Source: JBBIPA01 sp037443085
GTDB taxonomy: Bacteria; Chloroflexota; Dehalococcoidia; GIF9; UBA5629
Direction of reading: 5' to 3'
DNA: 64,000 nt
NCBI GenBank assembly: GCA_037443085.1
Contig: JBBIPA010000004.1
Coordinates: 24,270-88,269 of the forward strand
The notes below the pieces were generated by a model. It ran no database searches. It was not told the DNA's origin and was given only the letters and a program-made list of their open reading frames with translations. A program made the position numbers and the translations under genes. Positions 1-8,428 of this stretch are shown piece by piece (positions within the stretch are counted from its first letter, which is position 1; each line of letters starts with the position of its first letter).

Positions 1-60
1 CAGAAGTATCTTGTTGCCCCCTATTTCGTTGATGCCACCATAGAAGCCCAGACTGACCAT
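1..60 (-). CDS. MBL-fold metallo-hydrolase (RNase J-like), N-terminal fragment
   Basis: Only the first 20 codons lie in the window; the gene continues leftward. The minus-strand ATG at 60 opens MVSLGFYGGINEIGGNKILL, which resembles the opening beta-hairpin of metallo-beta-lactamase-fold hydrolases of the RNase J / CPSF-like group (G-G-x-x-E-I-G-x-N-x). An AGAGGA ribosome-binding sequence precedes the ATG by about five bases, which supports the start. No catalytic HxHxDH motif can be seen because it lies outside the window, so the exact family is an inference from the N-terminus alone. Confidence 0.6.
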   Translation of the reverse strand, partial: MVSLGFYGGINEIGGNKILL

Positions 61-198
61 ATATTTCCTCTTCTAATTCAATGTATAGTCTAGATATTTT
101 ACCATTTCCCCGGGACAACTATCTGTCACTTACCCGAACGACCGCTACTCACCAATTATGAATTAAAGAACAAGCTCAGAAATAGCAGTTCTACAGGT

Positions 199-251
199 TT
201 TGGCATTTCGAACTTGTTTTGGATTTAGAATTTGGGATTTGGTGTTTTTCA
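199..251. repeat. AT-rich ATTTxGAATTT-type simple repeat in a gene-free stretch
   Basis: Bases 61-381 contain no supportable gene. Within them lies a run of loosely repeated TTTGGATTT / GAATTTGGGATTT units. A similar run occurs at 10371-10433, upstream of the pcrA-like helicase. The two share the unit style GAATTTxGxATTT but are not copies of one another. No function is visible. Confidence 0.45.
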
Positions 252-381
252 ATTTGACGGTGCTGTTCGGCTGGGTCAGCACCGCCACCGCCTTCATCGC
301 TATGCTGCTATGCCGTCCGCCTAAGCCGAGGCAGCACTTTCTCTACAGGTTTTAGATTAAAGTAACCGGGCAGGAAGAGGC

Positions 382-431
382 TTGACAAACTTGAATATAC
401 TGAGGTATCCTTACACCTATAGGGTGTAAGG
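382..431 (+). promoter_or_regulatory. higBA promoter and palindromic operator
   Basis: TTGACA (382-387) and TATCCT (406-411) are spaced 18 bp and form a sigma-70 type promoter. A perfect 9-bp inverted repeat, CCTTACACC (409-417) and GGTGTAAGG (423-431), overlaps the -10 and abuts the GTG start of the toxin gene at 432. This is the position expected for an operator bound by the HigA antitoxin or the HigBA complex, giving autorepression. The mRNA leader would be very short. Confidence 0.7.
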
Positions 432-728
432 GTGGAAATAGACTTCTCGTCGAATCGCCTGGCCTACGCAAGTGTGAATATCTCAGAGGCTAGCCGACTT
501 TTCGGTGTTCCAATCGGTCGGAAATATATCCAACGGCTGGCAGTTCTGAGGGCTACAGACAAATTCACTCAACTTCATGGGCATCGGGCGTTACGGTTGC
601 ACTCCTTGAAAGGAAAGCGTGCCGGACAGTATTCGATAACTCTAACTGGAAACTATCGGCTTATTATTGAAAAAGTTCAAGAGGACAAAGTGCGCATTAT
701 AGATGTGGAGGATTATCATGGTGACTAA
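432..728 (+). CDS. higB: HigB-like toxin (RelE/ParE superfamily)
   Basis: A 98-residue protein of the plasmid-maintenance killer / HigB family, which are mRNA interferases acting on ribosome-bound mRNA. Visible hallmarks are the LRLHSLKGKRAGQYSI stretch, the YRLIIE strand and the closing I-x-D-V-E-D-Y-H segment of RelE-fold toxins. The start is GTG at 432, immediately after the operator. The gene overlaps the antitoxin gene by 11 bases, in the order toxin then antitoxin that is typical of higBA. No truncation is apparent. Family assignment is confident; target specificity is unknown. Confidence 0.85.
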   Translation: MEIDFSSNRLAYASVNISEASRLFGVPIGRKYIQRLAVLRATDKFTQLHGHRALRLHSLKGKRAGQYSITLTGNYRLIIEKVQEDKVRIIDVEDYHGD

Positions 729-1005
729 GACAGATGCTTACCCTGATATTGCTATCCCGCCTGGTGAATACCTCGCGGAGGAAATCGAGGCTCGAGGCAT
801 TTCTCAAAAGGAACTGGCCAAGCGCATGGGGCGACCACTGAACGCGATTAATGAGATCATTAATGGAAAGAAGTCCATCACAGCCGCAACTGCCTTACAA
901 CTCGAGGAAGTAATGCCGGAAATCCCGGCACGGTTCTGGCTAAACCTGGAGACTGACTTTCAGTTGACCAGAGCATTGATCGATAAACACATGAAGGTCG
1001 CGTAG
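718..1005 (+). CDS. higA: HigA-like antitoxin (XRE-family HTH)
   Basis: A 95-residue antitoxin. It opens with the HigA signature I-P-P-G-E-Y-L-A-E-E-I-E-A-R-G, followed by an XRE-type helix-turn-helix (ISQKELAKRMGRP, then INEIINGKKSIT). It should neutralise HigB and repress the operon through the palindrome at 409-431. The ATG at 718 is chosen over an in-frame ATG at 703 because GGAGG at 707-711 sits six bases before it and it overlaps the toxin stop in the usual translationally coupled way. Confidence 0.88.
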   Translation: MVTKTDAYPDIAIPPGEYLAEEIEARGISQKELAKRMGRPLNAINEIINGKKSITAATALQLEEVMPEIPARFWLNLETDFQLTRALIDKHMKVA

Positions 1006-1021
1006 CTATCACACCCCACAC

Positions 1022-1504
1022 TTACGGCAAATACGTTATCTGCGCCGACGGCTTCTTGAGCAGTTCGAACTTTACGCCGGCTTCTTTGAACAGGTCAGTA
1101 AAAGAGTTGTCGGCATAGCGACTGAAGGTGACGAACCGCTTGATCCTGGCATTGACCAGCATTTTGGCGCAGAGGATGCAGGGGGAATGAGTGGCATAGA
1201 TAGTGGCGCCTTCCAGGCTGATGCCATGCAGCGCCGCCTGGATGATGACGTTTTGCTCAGCATGAATAGAACGACAGATTTCATGCCGAGTCCCCGACTC
1301 GATATTCATCTCATCCCTGAGGCAGCCCAGCTCCAGGCAGTCTTTCAGCCCGGCAGCAGCGCCGTTGTAACCGGTGGATAGTATATGCTTGTCCCGCACC
1401 GCCACCGCCCCCACATGATGCCTGAGGCAGGTGGAGCGCTCCGCCACCACCGAGGCTACCTTGAGGAAATATTCATCCAGGGTCGGCCTTGATGCTTTTT
1501 TCAT
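1022..1504 (-). CDS. Deoxycytidylate (dCMP) deaminase family protein
   Basis: A 160-residue zinc-dependent cytidine/deoxycytidylate deaminase, probably converting dCMP to dUMP for thymidylate synthesis. The zinc and catalytic motif HAE is at residues 81-83 and the second zinc motif PCxxC at 108-112. The insert with C56, C61 and C77 resembles ComEB-type dCMP deaminases. Its start overlaps the stop of the upstream kinase gene by four bases (ATGA), so the two are co-transcribed. A thymidylate synthase homologue is encoded 5 kb away. The substrate is inferred from family membership. Confidence 0.85.
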   Translation of the reverse strand: MKKASRPTLDEYFLKVASVVAERSTCLRHHVGAVAVRDKHILSTGYNGAAAGLKDCLELGCLRDEMNIESGTRHEICRSIHAEQNVIIQAALHGISLEGATIYATHSPCILCAKMLVNARIKRFVTFSRYADNSFTDLFKEAGVKFELLKKPSAQITYLP

Positions 1505-2043
1505 TTCAGTGCCGCCAGCACCCGTCTGGTTTCTTTTTCTAACTGCTCCATCGAGGACTCGTTTATTATGGTGAAATCAGCCATGGCGATGGGACCGCCC
1601 TTATTGCTGTTCTCAATTTCAGCCTTATCCCGGCTGGCCGCCTGCCCCACGGTCAGCGGGCGCACCGCCCTGCCGCCCAGCCGCTTATACCGGGTCGATG
1701 GCGACGACCATACTGCAACCATGCTTAAGGTATCGCCATAACGCTCTTTAAGCAGCGTATACTCTTCCCAGGAGTACAGTCCATCAACTACCACATTGGA
1801 TGATTTTAGCTGGGCATCGATACGAGGCAGGTTCAGCATGGCATACGCCGCCATGCCATGCTCTTTGCGCAACTGCTCCCTGACCTGGCGCTCATTCTCC
1901 TCGTTCAGCTCCAGCCCCCGCTTCCTCACCTCCTCGTCGGTGACATCACCAAACCGCACCCGCTTATAACCGGCTCGCTCAAATACCCTGGCCACTGCCG
2001 ACTTGCCGGCGCCGGCCATGCCCACAATGGATACTACTCTCAT
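1501..2043 (-). CDS. P-loop nucleotide kinase, dephospho-CoA-kinase-like
   Basis: A 180-residue P-loop protein with Walker A GMAGAGKS at residues 8-15 and a lid-like region rich in arginine (RYKRLGGRAVRP, about 118-129). It resembles the AAA/dephospho-CoA-kinase-like kinases (UPF0200-type) found next to dCMP deaminase in anaerobes. Pairing with the deaminase suggests a nucleotide-related role, but the substrate cannot be read from the sequence. The start is ATG at 2043. Confidence 0.65.
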   Translation of the reverse strand: MRVVSIVGMAGAGKSAVARVFERAGYKRVRFGDVTDEEVRKRGLELNEENERQVREQLRKEHGMAAYAMLNLPRIDAQLKSSNVVVDGLYSWEEYTLLKERYGDTLSMVAVWSSPSTRYKRLGGRAVRPLTVGQAASRDKAEIENSNKGGPIAMADFTIINESSMEQLEKETRRVLAALK

Positions 2044-2234
2044 CGCTCGTCTCTGAAATTAACAGGAATTATAGGGGAAATAATGGTGCAGGTAAAGGGT
2101 ACTGGCTGTGCTTTCACCAAATGCACCACAAATAGAGTAAGTCCACCAAAGCACCGCCAGATTTTAGCCCGAAACTTAAAAGTAGCGTATAATAGCATGC
2201 AGTATAGCAAAATACCGTCTGGATACTGCCTCAA

Positions 2235-3500
2235 GTGGAAACGACTCACTCGAATAGAATTGCTATCATCGGCAATGGCTGTGCTGCTGCGGAATGTATA
2301 ACAGCCCTTCGGGAAAGCGGTTACAGTGGAGAAATCCATATATTCACCGATAGCAAGTGGCCCGTGTACAATCCCATGCTGACCACGTACTATATCGCCG
2401 ACAAAATAAGCTTTGACCGTCTCTTTCCTTACGGCAAAGGCGATGAGTTTTACCAGGAATACAAAGTAGACGTCCACCCTGCCTCACCGGTGGTGGCGCT
2501 GGAAGCGGGAAAAAGGGTGGTAGCTAATCAGGCTGGCTTGGAACTCAAATATGAGCAGTGTCTCATCGCCTCGGGAGCTTCCCCGTTCTTACCGCCATTG
2601 GAAACCAGGGACTGTAACAGTATTTATCTCATCAGGACGGTGGAAGATGCTATCAGGCTCAAACAGGCCCTGGATAAGAAACCCCACAAAGCGCTGGTAA
2701 TCGGCGCTTCCATGATCGGCATAAAACTGGTGGAGCTATTCCATCATGCTGGAATGAAAGTATGCCTTGCCGATATAGCCGACCGTATCTTTCCGCTGAT
2801 GGCGCACCCGGAAAGCTCCCGCATCATACAGCACCGCTTGAGCCAAGCAGGTGTAAAATTTAGATTTGGCGTAGAATTAAAACGAGTCGAGAATCGCCCT
2901 AAAGGCATAAGGGCTTATTTTGGCGATAGCAGCAGACATGAAGACGCTGACCTGCTGGTTATCTGCATTGGCGTTCGGCCGAATACCGGTTTTATTGACC
3001 GGAAGCAGGTCGAGGTTAAACAGGGAGTACTGGTTGACGAACAGATGAGAACCAATGTGCCGGGCCTTTATGCTGCCGGAGACGTGTCTCAGGGCAACAA
3101 TCTGCTCACCGGAGCTCCACAAATCATAGGTTTATGGTCCAATGCCCGCTACCAGGGAAGAACCGCAGGAAGAAACATGGCTGGTATGCGGGAGACATTC
3201 CCGGGAAATATCCCCCACAACGTAGCCCATTTTATGGGAATGGACTTCGTGGGGATTGGAGATATCTGCGAATATGATAGAATGGAGCAGAAATCTGATG
3301 GACAGCGGTTCATGCAGCTATTCTGGAGAAAAGGTCTGCTTACCGGAGCCAACTTTGTGGATACCTGCACCGAAGCCGGCGTTATCAAACAGGCGCTGGT
3401 CAAAGGACTGATGCAAAACAAAACTTTTTATGGTAATTCATTACCAGCAGCTCAAAATCTGCTTATCAGAAAAATTTTAACGGAGGTAGAGCAAGCCTGA
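2235..3500 (+). CDS. FAD/NAD(P)-dependent oxidoreductase (NirB/rubredoxin-reductase-like)
   Basis: A 421-residue flavoprotein with two Rossmann motifs. The FAD-binding motif G-N-G-x4-E is at residues 13-20, and a second glycine-rich motif, VIGASMIGIKLVE, lies near the middle and should bind NAD(P)H. The C-terminal FAD signature GLYAAGD follows. It probably moves electrons between NAD(P)H and the molybdenum and ferredoxin proteins encoded directly downstream; its last base is the first base of the next start codon. The start is GTG with only a weak ribosome site, so the N-terminus is slightly uncertain. No signal peptide is present, so it acts in the cytoplasm. Confidence 0.8.
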   Translation: METTHSNRIAIIGNGCAAAECITALRESGYSGEIHIFTDSKWPVYNPMLTTYYIADKISFDRLFPYGKGDEFYQEYKVDVHPASPVVALEAGKRVVANQAGLELKYEQCLIASGASPFLPPLETRDCNSIYLIRTVEDAIRLKQALDKKPHKALVIGASMIGIKLVELFHHAGMKVCLADIADRIFPLMAHPESSRIIQHRLSQAGVKFRFGVELKRVENRPKGIRAYFGDSSRHEDADLLVICIGVRPNTGFIDRKQVEVKQGVLVDEQMRTNVPGLYAAGDVSQGNNLLTGAPQIIGLWSNARYQGRTAGRNMAGMRETFPGNIPHNVAHFMGMDFVGIGDICEYDRMEQKSDGQRFMQLFWRKGLLTGANFVDTCTEAGVIKQALVKGLMQNKTFYGNSLPAAQNLLIRKILTEVEQA

Positions 3501-5644
3501 TGGATACTCAGAAGTTGATAAAAGGTAAAATCCCTTCCCCGGAAACAGGAATTGAGATTCGCAAATCTATCTGCGCCATTTGCGATCCATCGGTAATGTG
3601 CGGAGTTGATTTATATGTGAAGGATGACAGAATCATCAAGGTTGAGGGCAGCGAGAAACATCCATCCAATGCGGGCACTCTGTGTGCTAAGGGAGCCGCT
3701 TTACGACAGTACGTTTACCATGAAAACCGCATCAAAACACCTTTGAAAAGAGTGGGCTCGCGGGGTTCCGGTAAGTTCCAGCCAATTTCCTGGGATGAGG
3801 CGCTGAATACCATTGTCACCAAGTTTAATGCTATCAAAAAAGAAAATGGCCCTGAGTCGGTCGTCTTTTTTGCGGGTTATACCAAATACTTCCGACCCTA
3901 TCTTAAACGCCTGGCTCATTCCTTTGGCTCGCCCAACTATCTGACAGAATCCAGCACCTGCTATCAAGCCATGGTTATGGCTCAGAAACTGGTCTTTGGT
4001 GTTCCCGGTGGACCTGACCTGATGAACACCAGATGCCTGCTTATCTGGAGCACCAATTCTTTCTATACCAATCATAGTAATGCCAGGGCTATCTTAAAAG
4101 CCAGGGAAAGGGGAATGAAGCTAATCGCGGTAGACCCCCGCAAAACGCCAACGACGGCCATTGCTGATATGCACCTGCAATTGAGGCCAGGCACCGATGG
4201 GGCACTGGCTTTAGCTATGGCACATGTCATCATCAACGAGCAGCTCTATGATAAGGACTTCATAGCCCGTTACACCTACGGGTTTGATGAATACCGGGAA
4301 CATGTGCAGCCGTTCACACCCGAGAAAGGCGAAGAGTTAACGGGCGTTCCGGCCGACCAGATCAGAGCTGCGGCACGCATGTATGCTGCCGCCAAACCGG
4401 CAGCCATCATGCCCGGCGCTTCGTCAGTGGTACACCATACCAACGGCGTACAGAACTACCGTGCCGTTTTCTCCCTGGTCGGTCTGACGGGCAACTACGA
4501 TATTAGCGGCGGCAACATGGTGGTGCCCACAAGCTTCATCCACACCCCGGGACGAATCCCTACCAGGGAACACGAGTTTACCCAGAGCAAACCCTGGGGC
4601 GATATGGCCACCAGGATCGGTGCCGACAGATTTCCGGTGTGGGTGGAGATAAACGACGAGGAGGGTCAGTCCATGCACCTGCCCGCCCAGATCCGCTCCG
4701 GGAAGCCGTATCCAGTAAGAGGACTCATCGGTTTTGGTCTCAATTACCGCATGTGGCCGGACTCTAACGGATTCCTGAATAGCCTGGAAAAACTGGACCT
4801 CTTCGTTAATGTGGACCTGTTCCTGACCGACACCTGCAAATACGCCGACATCGTGCTGCCCGCCTGCTCCTCGGTAGAGCGCAGCGAGCTGCGCTGTTAT
4901 GGCATGGGATATATCATTTTCACTCAGCCTGCCATTGCGCCCCTGTACGAGTCCCGCTCTGACGTTGATATTATCTACGAACTGGCGGTCAGGCTGGGAC
5001 TGGATGACCCCCTGTTTAAGGCTGGTTATGAAGCCAGTATCGACTTCGTCCTCGAGCCCAGCGGGATTACTATATCGGAGCTAAAGAAGCATCCGGGGGG
5101 AATGTTTGCCCCCAACCCCATAAAGCCGCAAGAGAAAAAATACAGCAGTGCCGGTTTTAAAACTCCGTCAGGTAAGCTGGAGTTCAAATCCAAAGTGCTG
5201 GAGAAATATAACGGTAAGCTGGGTTTCGAATCCCTGCCCACTTACCACCCCCCCAGGCACAGCAGGGAAGCGTCCCCTGACCTCGCCCGGGAATACCCGT
5301 TTATCCTAAATGCGGGCTCACGATTGCCCATGTTTGTCCATACGCGCACATTCCGCCTGACCTGGACCAGCAGCCTGCGCCCCAATCACCCCTCAGTGGA
5401 CATCAATCCAAGCGATGCTGCCAGATTGGGCATCAAGCGGGATGACCCGGTGCGCCTGGTCACACCCAGAGGCGCTATCACTATGAGAGCCAATCCCACC
5501 GAGATGGTGCAGCCCGGAGTGGTCCATGCTTTCCATGGCCACCCGGAAGCCAATGTCAACCAGCTCTTCGATGGAGATTACCTGGACCCTCTTTCCGGTT
5601 TTCCCGGATTTAAATCAGCCCTGTGCAAAATCGAAAAGGCTTAA
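3500..5644 (+). CDS. Molybdopterin-dependent oxidoreductase, DMSO-reductase superfamily (substrate unknown)
   Basis: A 714-residue catalytic subunit carrying an Mo/W-bisPGD cofactor. An N-terminal [4Fe-4S] site is formed by C25, C28, C34 and C62 (C-x2-C-x5-C-x27-C, followed by the usual C-x-K-G). C154 in ESSTCYQ sits where formate dehydrogenases and polysulfide reductases have their Mo-ligating Cys/Sec. The C-terminal molybdopterin-dinucleotide domain begins near residue 600. There is no twin-arginine signal, so it is cytoplasmic. It is encoded between an NAD(P)H-type flavoprotein and a four-cluster ferredoxin, which implies a soluble three-subunit enzyme. It could be related to formate dehydrogenase, pyrogallol transhydroxylase or acetylene-hydratase-like enzymes; sequence alone does not decide. 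Confidence 0.82.
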   Translation: MDTQKLIKGKIPSPETGIEIRKSICAICDPSVMCGVDLYVKDDRIIKVEGSEKHPSNAGTLCAKGAALRQYVYHENRIKTPLKRVGSRGSGKFQPISWDEALNTIVTKFNAIKKENGPESVVFFAGYTKYFRPYLKRLAHSFGSPNYLTESSTCYQAMVMAQKLVFGVPGGPDLMNTRCLLIWSTNSFYTNHSNARAILKARERGMKLIAVDPRKTPTTAIADMHLQLRPGTDGALALAMAHVIINEQLYDKDFIARYTYGFDEYREHVQPFTPEKGEELTGVPADQIRAAARMYAAAKPAAIMPGASSVVHHTNGVQNYRAVFSLVGLTGNYDISGGNMVVPTSFIHTPGRIPTREHEFTQSKPWGDMATRIGADRFPVWVEINDEEGQSMHLPAQIRSGKPYPVRGLIGFGLNYRMWPDSNGFLNSLEKLDLFVNVDLFLTDTCKYADIVLPACSSVERSELRCYGMGYIIFTQPAIAPLYESRSDVDIIYELAVRLGLDDPLFKAGYEASIDFVLEPSGITISELKKHPGGMFAPNPIKPQEKKYSSAGFKTPSGKLEFKSKVLEKYNGKLGFESLPTYHPPRHSREASPDLAREYPFILNAGSRLPMFVHTRTFRLTWTSSLRPNHPSVDINPSDAARLGIKRDDPVRLVTPRGAITMRANPTEMVQPGVVHAFHGHPEANVNQLFDGDYLDPLSGFPGFKSALCKIEKA

Positions 5645-5663
5645 GCTAAGGAGGAACTCAGTG

Positions 5664-6185
5664 ATGGAAAAAACATTATACCTGGATATCGACCGCTGCG
5701 TAGGCTGCGGGGCCTGCGCCGTGGCCTGCATGGACCAGAACGATATCTATCCAGAAAAAGGGCAGCTTGCCTTGAGAAATATTTACCAGGTGGAAGACGG
5801 CAAGTATCCCCATGCCAGCATTCACTATGTCGCCATAGCCTGCCTGCATTGCGAAGACAGTCCCTGCATCATCGCCTGTCCCACCGGCGCCATAACCAAA
5901 GACGAAAAAACGCAGGCGGTCATCGTCAACAGGGAGCTTTGTATCGGCTGCCACAGTTGTGCCCTGGCTTGCCCCTTCGGAGTGCCCCGCTACGACGCTG
6001 AAGATAAAATGCAGAAATGCCATCTATGCACTGAGAGAGTGGAGTCCGGACTCCCGCCCGCCTGCGTGAAAGTATGCCCGTTCCAGGCACTCCTCTTTGA
6101 GCCGATCAATAAAATTCAAGAGGAAAAGCAATTCAAGTATGTGGCCAGCACTGTGAGCATTGTCCACCCGTACAAGCCCAGTTGA
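5664..6185 (+). CDS. Four-cluster 4Fe-4S ferredoxin subunit (DmsB/HycB-like)
   Basis: A 173-residue iron-sulfur electron-transfer subunit. Cysteines are arranged for four [4Fe-4S] clusters: C12/C15/C18/C22 first, then a CLHCEDSPCIIACP block, a CIGCHSCALACP block and a CHLC...CVKVCP block. This is the usual partner of DMSO-reductase-superfamily catalytic subunits. AGGAGG at 5649-5654 precedes the start; ATG at 5664 is chosen, and GTG at 5661 is an equally spaced alternative adding one residue. It is the third gene of the redox operon. Confidence 0.87.
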   Translation: MEKTLYLDIDRCVGCGACAVACMDQNDIYPEKGQLALRNIYQVEDGKYPHASIHYVAIACLHCEDSPCIIACPTGAITKDEKTQAVIVNRELCIGCHSCALACPFGVPRYDAEDKMQKCHLCTERVESGLPPACVKVCPFQALLFEPINKIQEEKQFKYVASTVSIVHPYKPS

Positions 6186-6224
6186 TTGTACCGCACAATC
6201 ACCACGAACCTGCGGAGGCAATCC

Positions 6225-6878
6225 ATGAATTTAACCGTTATCGAAGCCCATACCATCGGAGACGCCTGGTTCCAGTGCCTGCACAAAGCTTTATTTGAAG
6301 GCAGGACCTATCTGATACAGCAGGGCAGCTTCGAGGGCAAACACCGCCAGGAGATACCTCTGGTCGCCATCACCATCCGCAACCCCGGCATCCGACCGCT
6401 ACGTCCCGATGTGCCGCCGGGCGTGCCCGCGCCGACCACCGACGAGGTGATTGAAGAGTACATGTCCTATTTGATGACCGCCGATAAGCAGCCGAACGAA
6501 GAGTACACCTACGGAGAGGACCTGGCATCACAAATCGACGAGGTCATTCAGCGTTATAAGCAGGGTGGATATGACACCAACCAGATGTGCATGACCATCG
6601 GCAGCCGTAACAGCATTTATCTGAAAGACCCGCCCTGCCTGCGGATTGTCGACACCCGAATTCAGGAGGGCGCCCTGCACTTTATCATGTACTTCCGCAG
6701 CTGGGACTTATGGGGCGGCTTGCCCACCAACCTGGGCGGCCTGCAGCTATTGAAGGAGCATATGGCCAAGGAGATCGGCGTGCAGGACGGCACCATGTCC
6801 GCCTTCAGCAAAGGACTGCACCTCTATGAACATTGCTGGGATTTGGCCAGGATGGTGCTTCGCTTGCCTCTGGAATAA
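6225..6878 (+). CDS. Thymidylate synthase, short archaeal-like type
   Basis: A 217-residue ThyA-fold protein. The catalytic cysteine is C138 in D-P-P-C-L-R, the phosphate-binding segment is R-S-W-D-L-W-G-G (158-165), and N169 is the asparagine that recognises the uracil ring. It is shorter than bacterial ThyA (about 264 residues). Its G-R-x-Y-L-I...G-S-F-E-G N-terminus and Y-x-Y-G-E-D-L segment resemble the thymidylate synthases of methanogens. ATG at 6225 is preceded by GGAGG with a six-base spacer. It follows the ferredoxin gene by 39 bases on the same strand and could share its transcript, although a metabolic link is not obvious. Confidence 0.75.
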   Translation: MNLTVIEAHTIGDAWFQCLHKALFEGRTYLIQQGSFEGKHRQEIPLVAITIRNPGIRPLRPDVPPGVPAPTTDEVIEEYMSYLMTADKQPNEEYTYGEDLASQIDEVIQRYKQGGYDTNQMCMTIGSRNSIYLKDPPCLRIVDTRIQEGALHFIMYFRSWDLWGGLPTNLGGLQLLKEHMAKEIGVQDGTMSAFSKGLHLYEHCWDLARMVLRLPLE

Positions 6879-6955
6879 GCAAACGGGCGCAGAGACTTAT
6901 TTCGTAGCCTGCACTGCCGGCACCTTTAAGAATAGCACCAATAGTAAACGTCCTA

Positions 6956-6984
6956 TTGACAAAGCCAATCAGCAGGATTATAGT
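6956..6984 (+). promoter_or_regulatory. Sigma-70 promoter for the PKD/CARDB lipoprotein gene
   Basis: TTGACA at 6956-6961 and TATAGT at 6979-6984 are separated by exactly 17 bp. They lie in the 190-bp gap behind the thymidylate synthase gene and direct transcription into the lipoprotein gene, leaving a leader of roughly 80 bases. Confidence 0.72.
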
Positions 6985-7068
6985 GTGTGGTATAAGGCTT
7001 CAACAACTCCCTTCACTTGTTTACATTCCATACGAGGAGAGGCCTGCTGAATAGGGGAGGGGTTAACC

Positions 7069-8358
7069 ATTAAAAAAGCGCTTTTAACACTTCTGGCAGT
7101 TCTCCTTATGACCACGGGATGTCTTCCTTTTATGCAAGCACCAGTTAAGGCGCCCACCGCCTATATCGACGCCATAATACCGGCAACGGCCTCGGCAGGG
7201 CAGGCGGTGAAGTTTCAGGGCCACGGCACCGACCCTGATGGCACCGTGGTCGGTTTCAAGTGGCGCTCCAGTATCAACGGTGATTTGAGCGCACAGGCCA
7301 GCTTCGAAACATCCTCGTTGGCACCGGGAAATCATACTATTACCCTAGCAGTGCAGGATAATAACGGCAACTGGTCAAAGGAAGCCAGCAGCAGCATCAC
7401 CATCACCGGTACTGCCCCACCACCAGCCGCCTCACAGCCAGTGGTCACCGCCTTCATCGCCAGCCCGGCAAATATAAGTCCCGGCGGTTCGGCCACACTC
7501 AAATGGGACGTTGCCAATGCCAGCACCGTTTCCATTGACCAGGGAGTGGGCAATGTCAGCCTCACCGGGACCAGAACGGTATATCCCGGCGCCACTACAG
7601 TGTTCACTCTCACCGCTACCGGCGCCGGTGGCACCACCACAGCCAACGTTGAAGTGCTGGTAGGGTCAACGCCGACTATGCCCATACCCATACCGATACC
7701 CATACCCGTACCTGGCACTGATAAACCCGACCTAATTGTTACCGATATCAGCCGCTCGGGGAGCACTATAACCTACACTATTAAGAATCAGGGCACCGCC
7801 ACCGCGGGGCCTTCGACTTCAATACTGACGGTTGATGGCGTGCTCAAGGCTAACGACCCCGTTGGTCCCCTTGCCGCTGGCGCCAGCAGCAACAAGAGCT
7901 TTGCTTATTCCTATAGCTGCTCCGGTACCTCTGACGCCTTAGCGGTACAGGTGGATAAAGATAACGTGGTGGATGAGAGCAACGAGGGCAACAATGCCTA
8001 TTCCGAATCATGGAGCTGCCTGATAATACTGCCACCTCTGTTGCCGTTGTTGAAAGCTGACCTGGTAGTCACTAACATCTGGCGAGTGGGCAATAAAATC
8101 AACTACACCATTAAAAATCAGGGGGCTATAGATGCTCCCGCCTCCAAATGCGAGTTATTTGTTGACGGGGTCTCCAAGGGATACGACAACGTTGCCACCA
8201 TACCTGCTGGCGCCTCCGTCAATGGCGTCTATGCTGCTTATGCCTATACTTGCTCCCCTGTCTCGGATTCAATAAAAATAGTAGCTGACGCGCTTGGTGC
8301 AGTGAACGAAAGTGATGAGGGCAACAATTCCAAAAGCATAGTAGTGCTTTGCCCGTGA
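7069..8358 (+). CDS. Surface lipoprotein with PKD and two CARDB domains (apparent ATT start)
   Basis: A 429-residue exported lipoprotein. Reading from ATT at 7069 gives a classical signal peptide, (M)KKALLTLLAVLLMTTGC, ending in a lipobox cysteine; starting at the first ATG (7108) would destroy it. GGGGAGGGG lies six bases before the ATT, and no ATG, GTG or TTG occurs between the upstream in-frame stop at 7048 and 7108. After the signal come a PKD-like domain, an Ig-like domain, a Pro-Ile-Pro linker (TMPIPIPIPIPVPG) and two CARDB domains (KPDLIVTDI..., KADLVVTNI...), each ending in E-x-N-E/D-E-G-N-N. These are adhesion or display modules, so the protein probably sits on the cell surface; the ligand is unknown. 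Confidence 0.82.
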   Translation: MKKALLTLLAVLLMTTGCLPFMQAPVKAPTAYIDAIIPATASAGQAVKFQGHGTDPDGTVVGFKWRSSINGDLSAQASFETSSLAPGNHTITLAVQDNNGNWSKEASSSITITGTAPPPAASQPVVTAFIASPANISPGGSATLKWDVANASTVSIDQGVGNVSLTGTRTVYPGATTVFTLTATGAGGTTTANVEVLVGSTPTMPIPIPIPIPVPGTDKPDLIVTDISRSGSTITYTIKNQGTATAGPSTSILTVDGVLKANDPVGPLAAGASSNKSFAYSYSCSGTSDALAVQVDKDNVVDESNEGNNAYSESWSCLIILPPLLPLLKADLVVTNIWRVGNKINYTIKNQGAIDAPASKCELFVDGVSKGYDNVATIPAGASVNGVYAAYAYTCSPVSDSIKIVADALGAVNESDEGNNSKSIVVLCP

Positions 8359-8386
8359 TGTCAGCACGTGAAATATCAGCAAGTAT

Positions 8387-8422
8387 AGAGAGGGCGAGAA
8401 CCAGTTGGTTCTCGCCCTCTCT
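8387..8422. terminator. Bidirectional intrinsic terminator
   Basis: A perfect 16-bp stem (left arm 8387-8402, right arm 8407-8422) closes a four-base AGTT loop. It lies between two convergent genes, the lipoprotein gene (+) and the SemiSWEET gene (-), and can serve both, although the trailing T-runs are short. Confidence 0.85.
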
Positions 8423-8428
8423 TCATAA

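Noticed and set aside
2040..2477. Minus-strand frame overlapping the start of the FAD oxidoreductase gene
   Set aside because: No ribosome site or recognisable domain, and it overlaps a gene with clear FAD-binding motifs.
5526..5663. Longer N-terminus for the four-cluster ferredoxin
   Set aside because: The added segment lies inside the molybdopterin gene in another frame; AGGAGG directly before 5661/5664 marks the true start.
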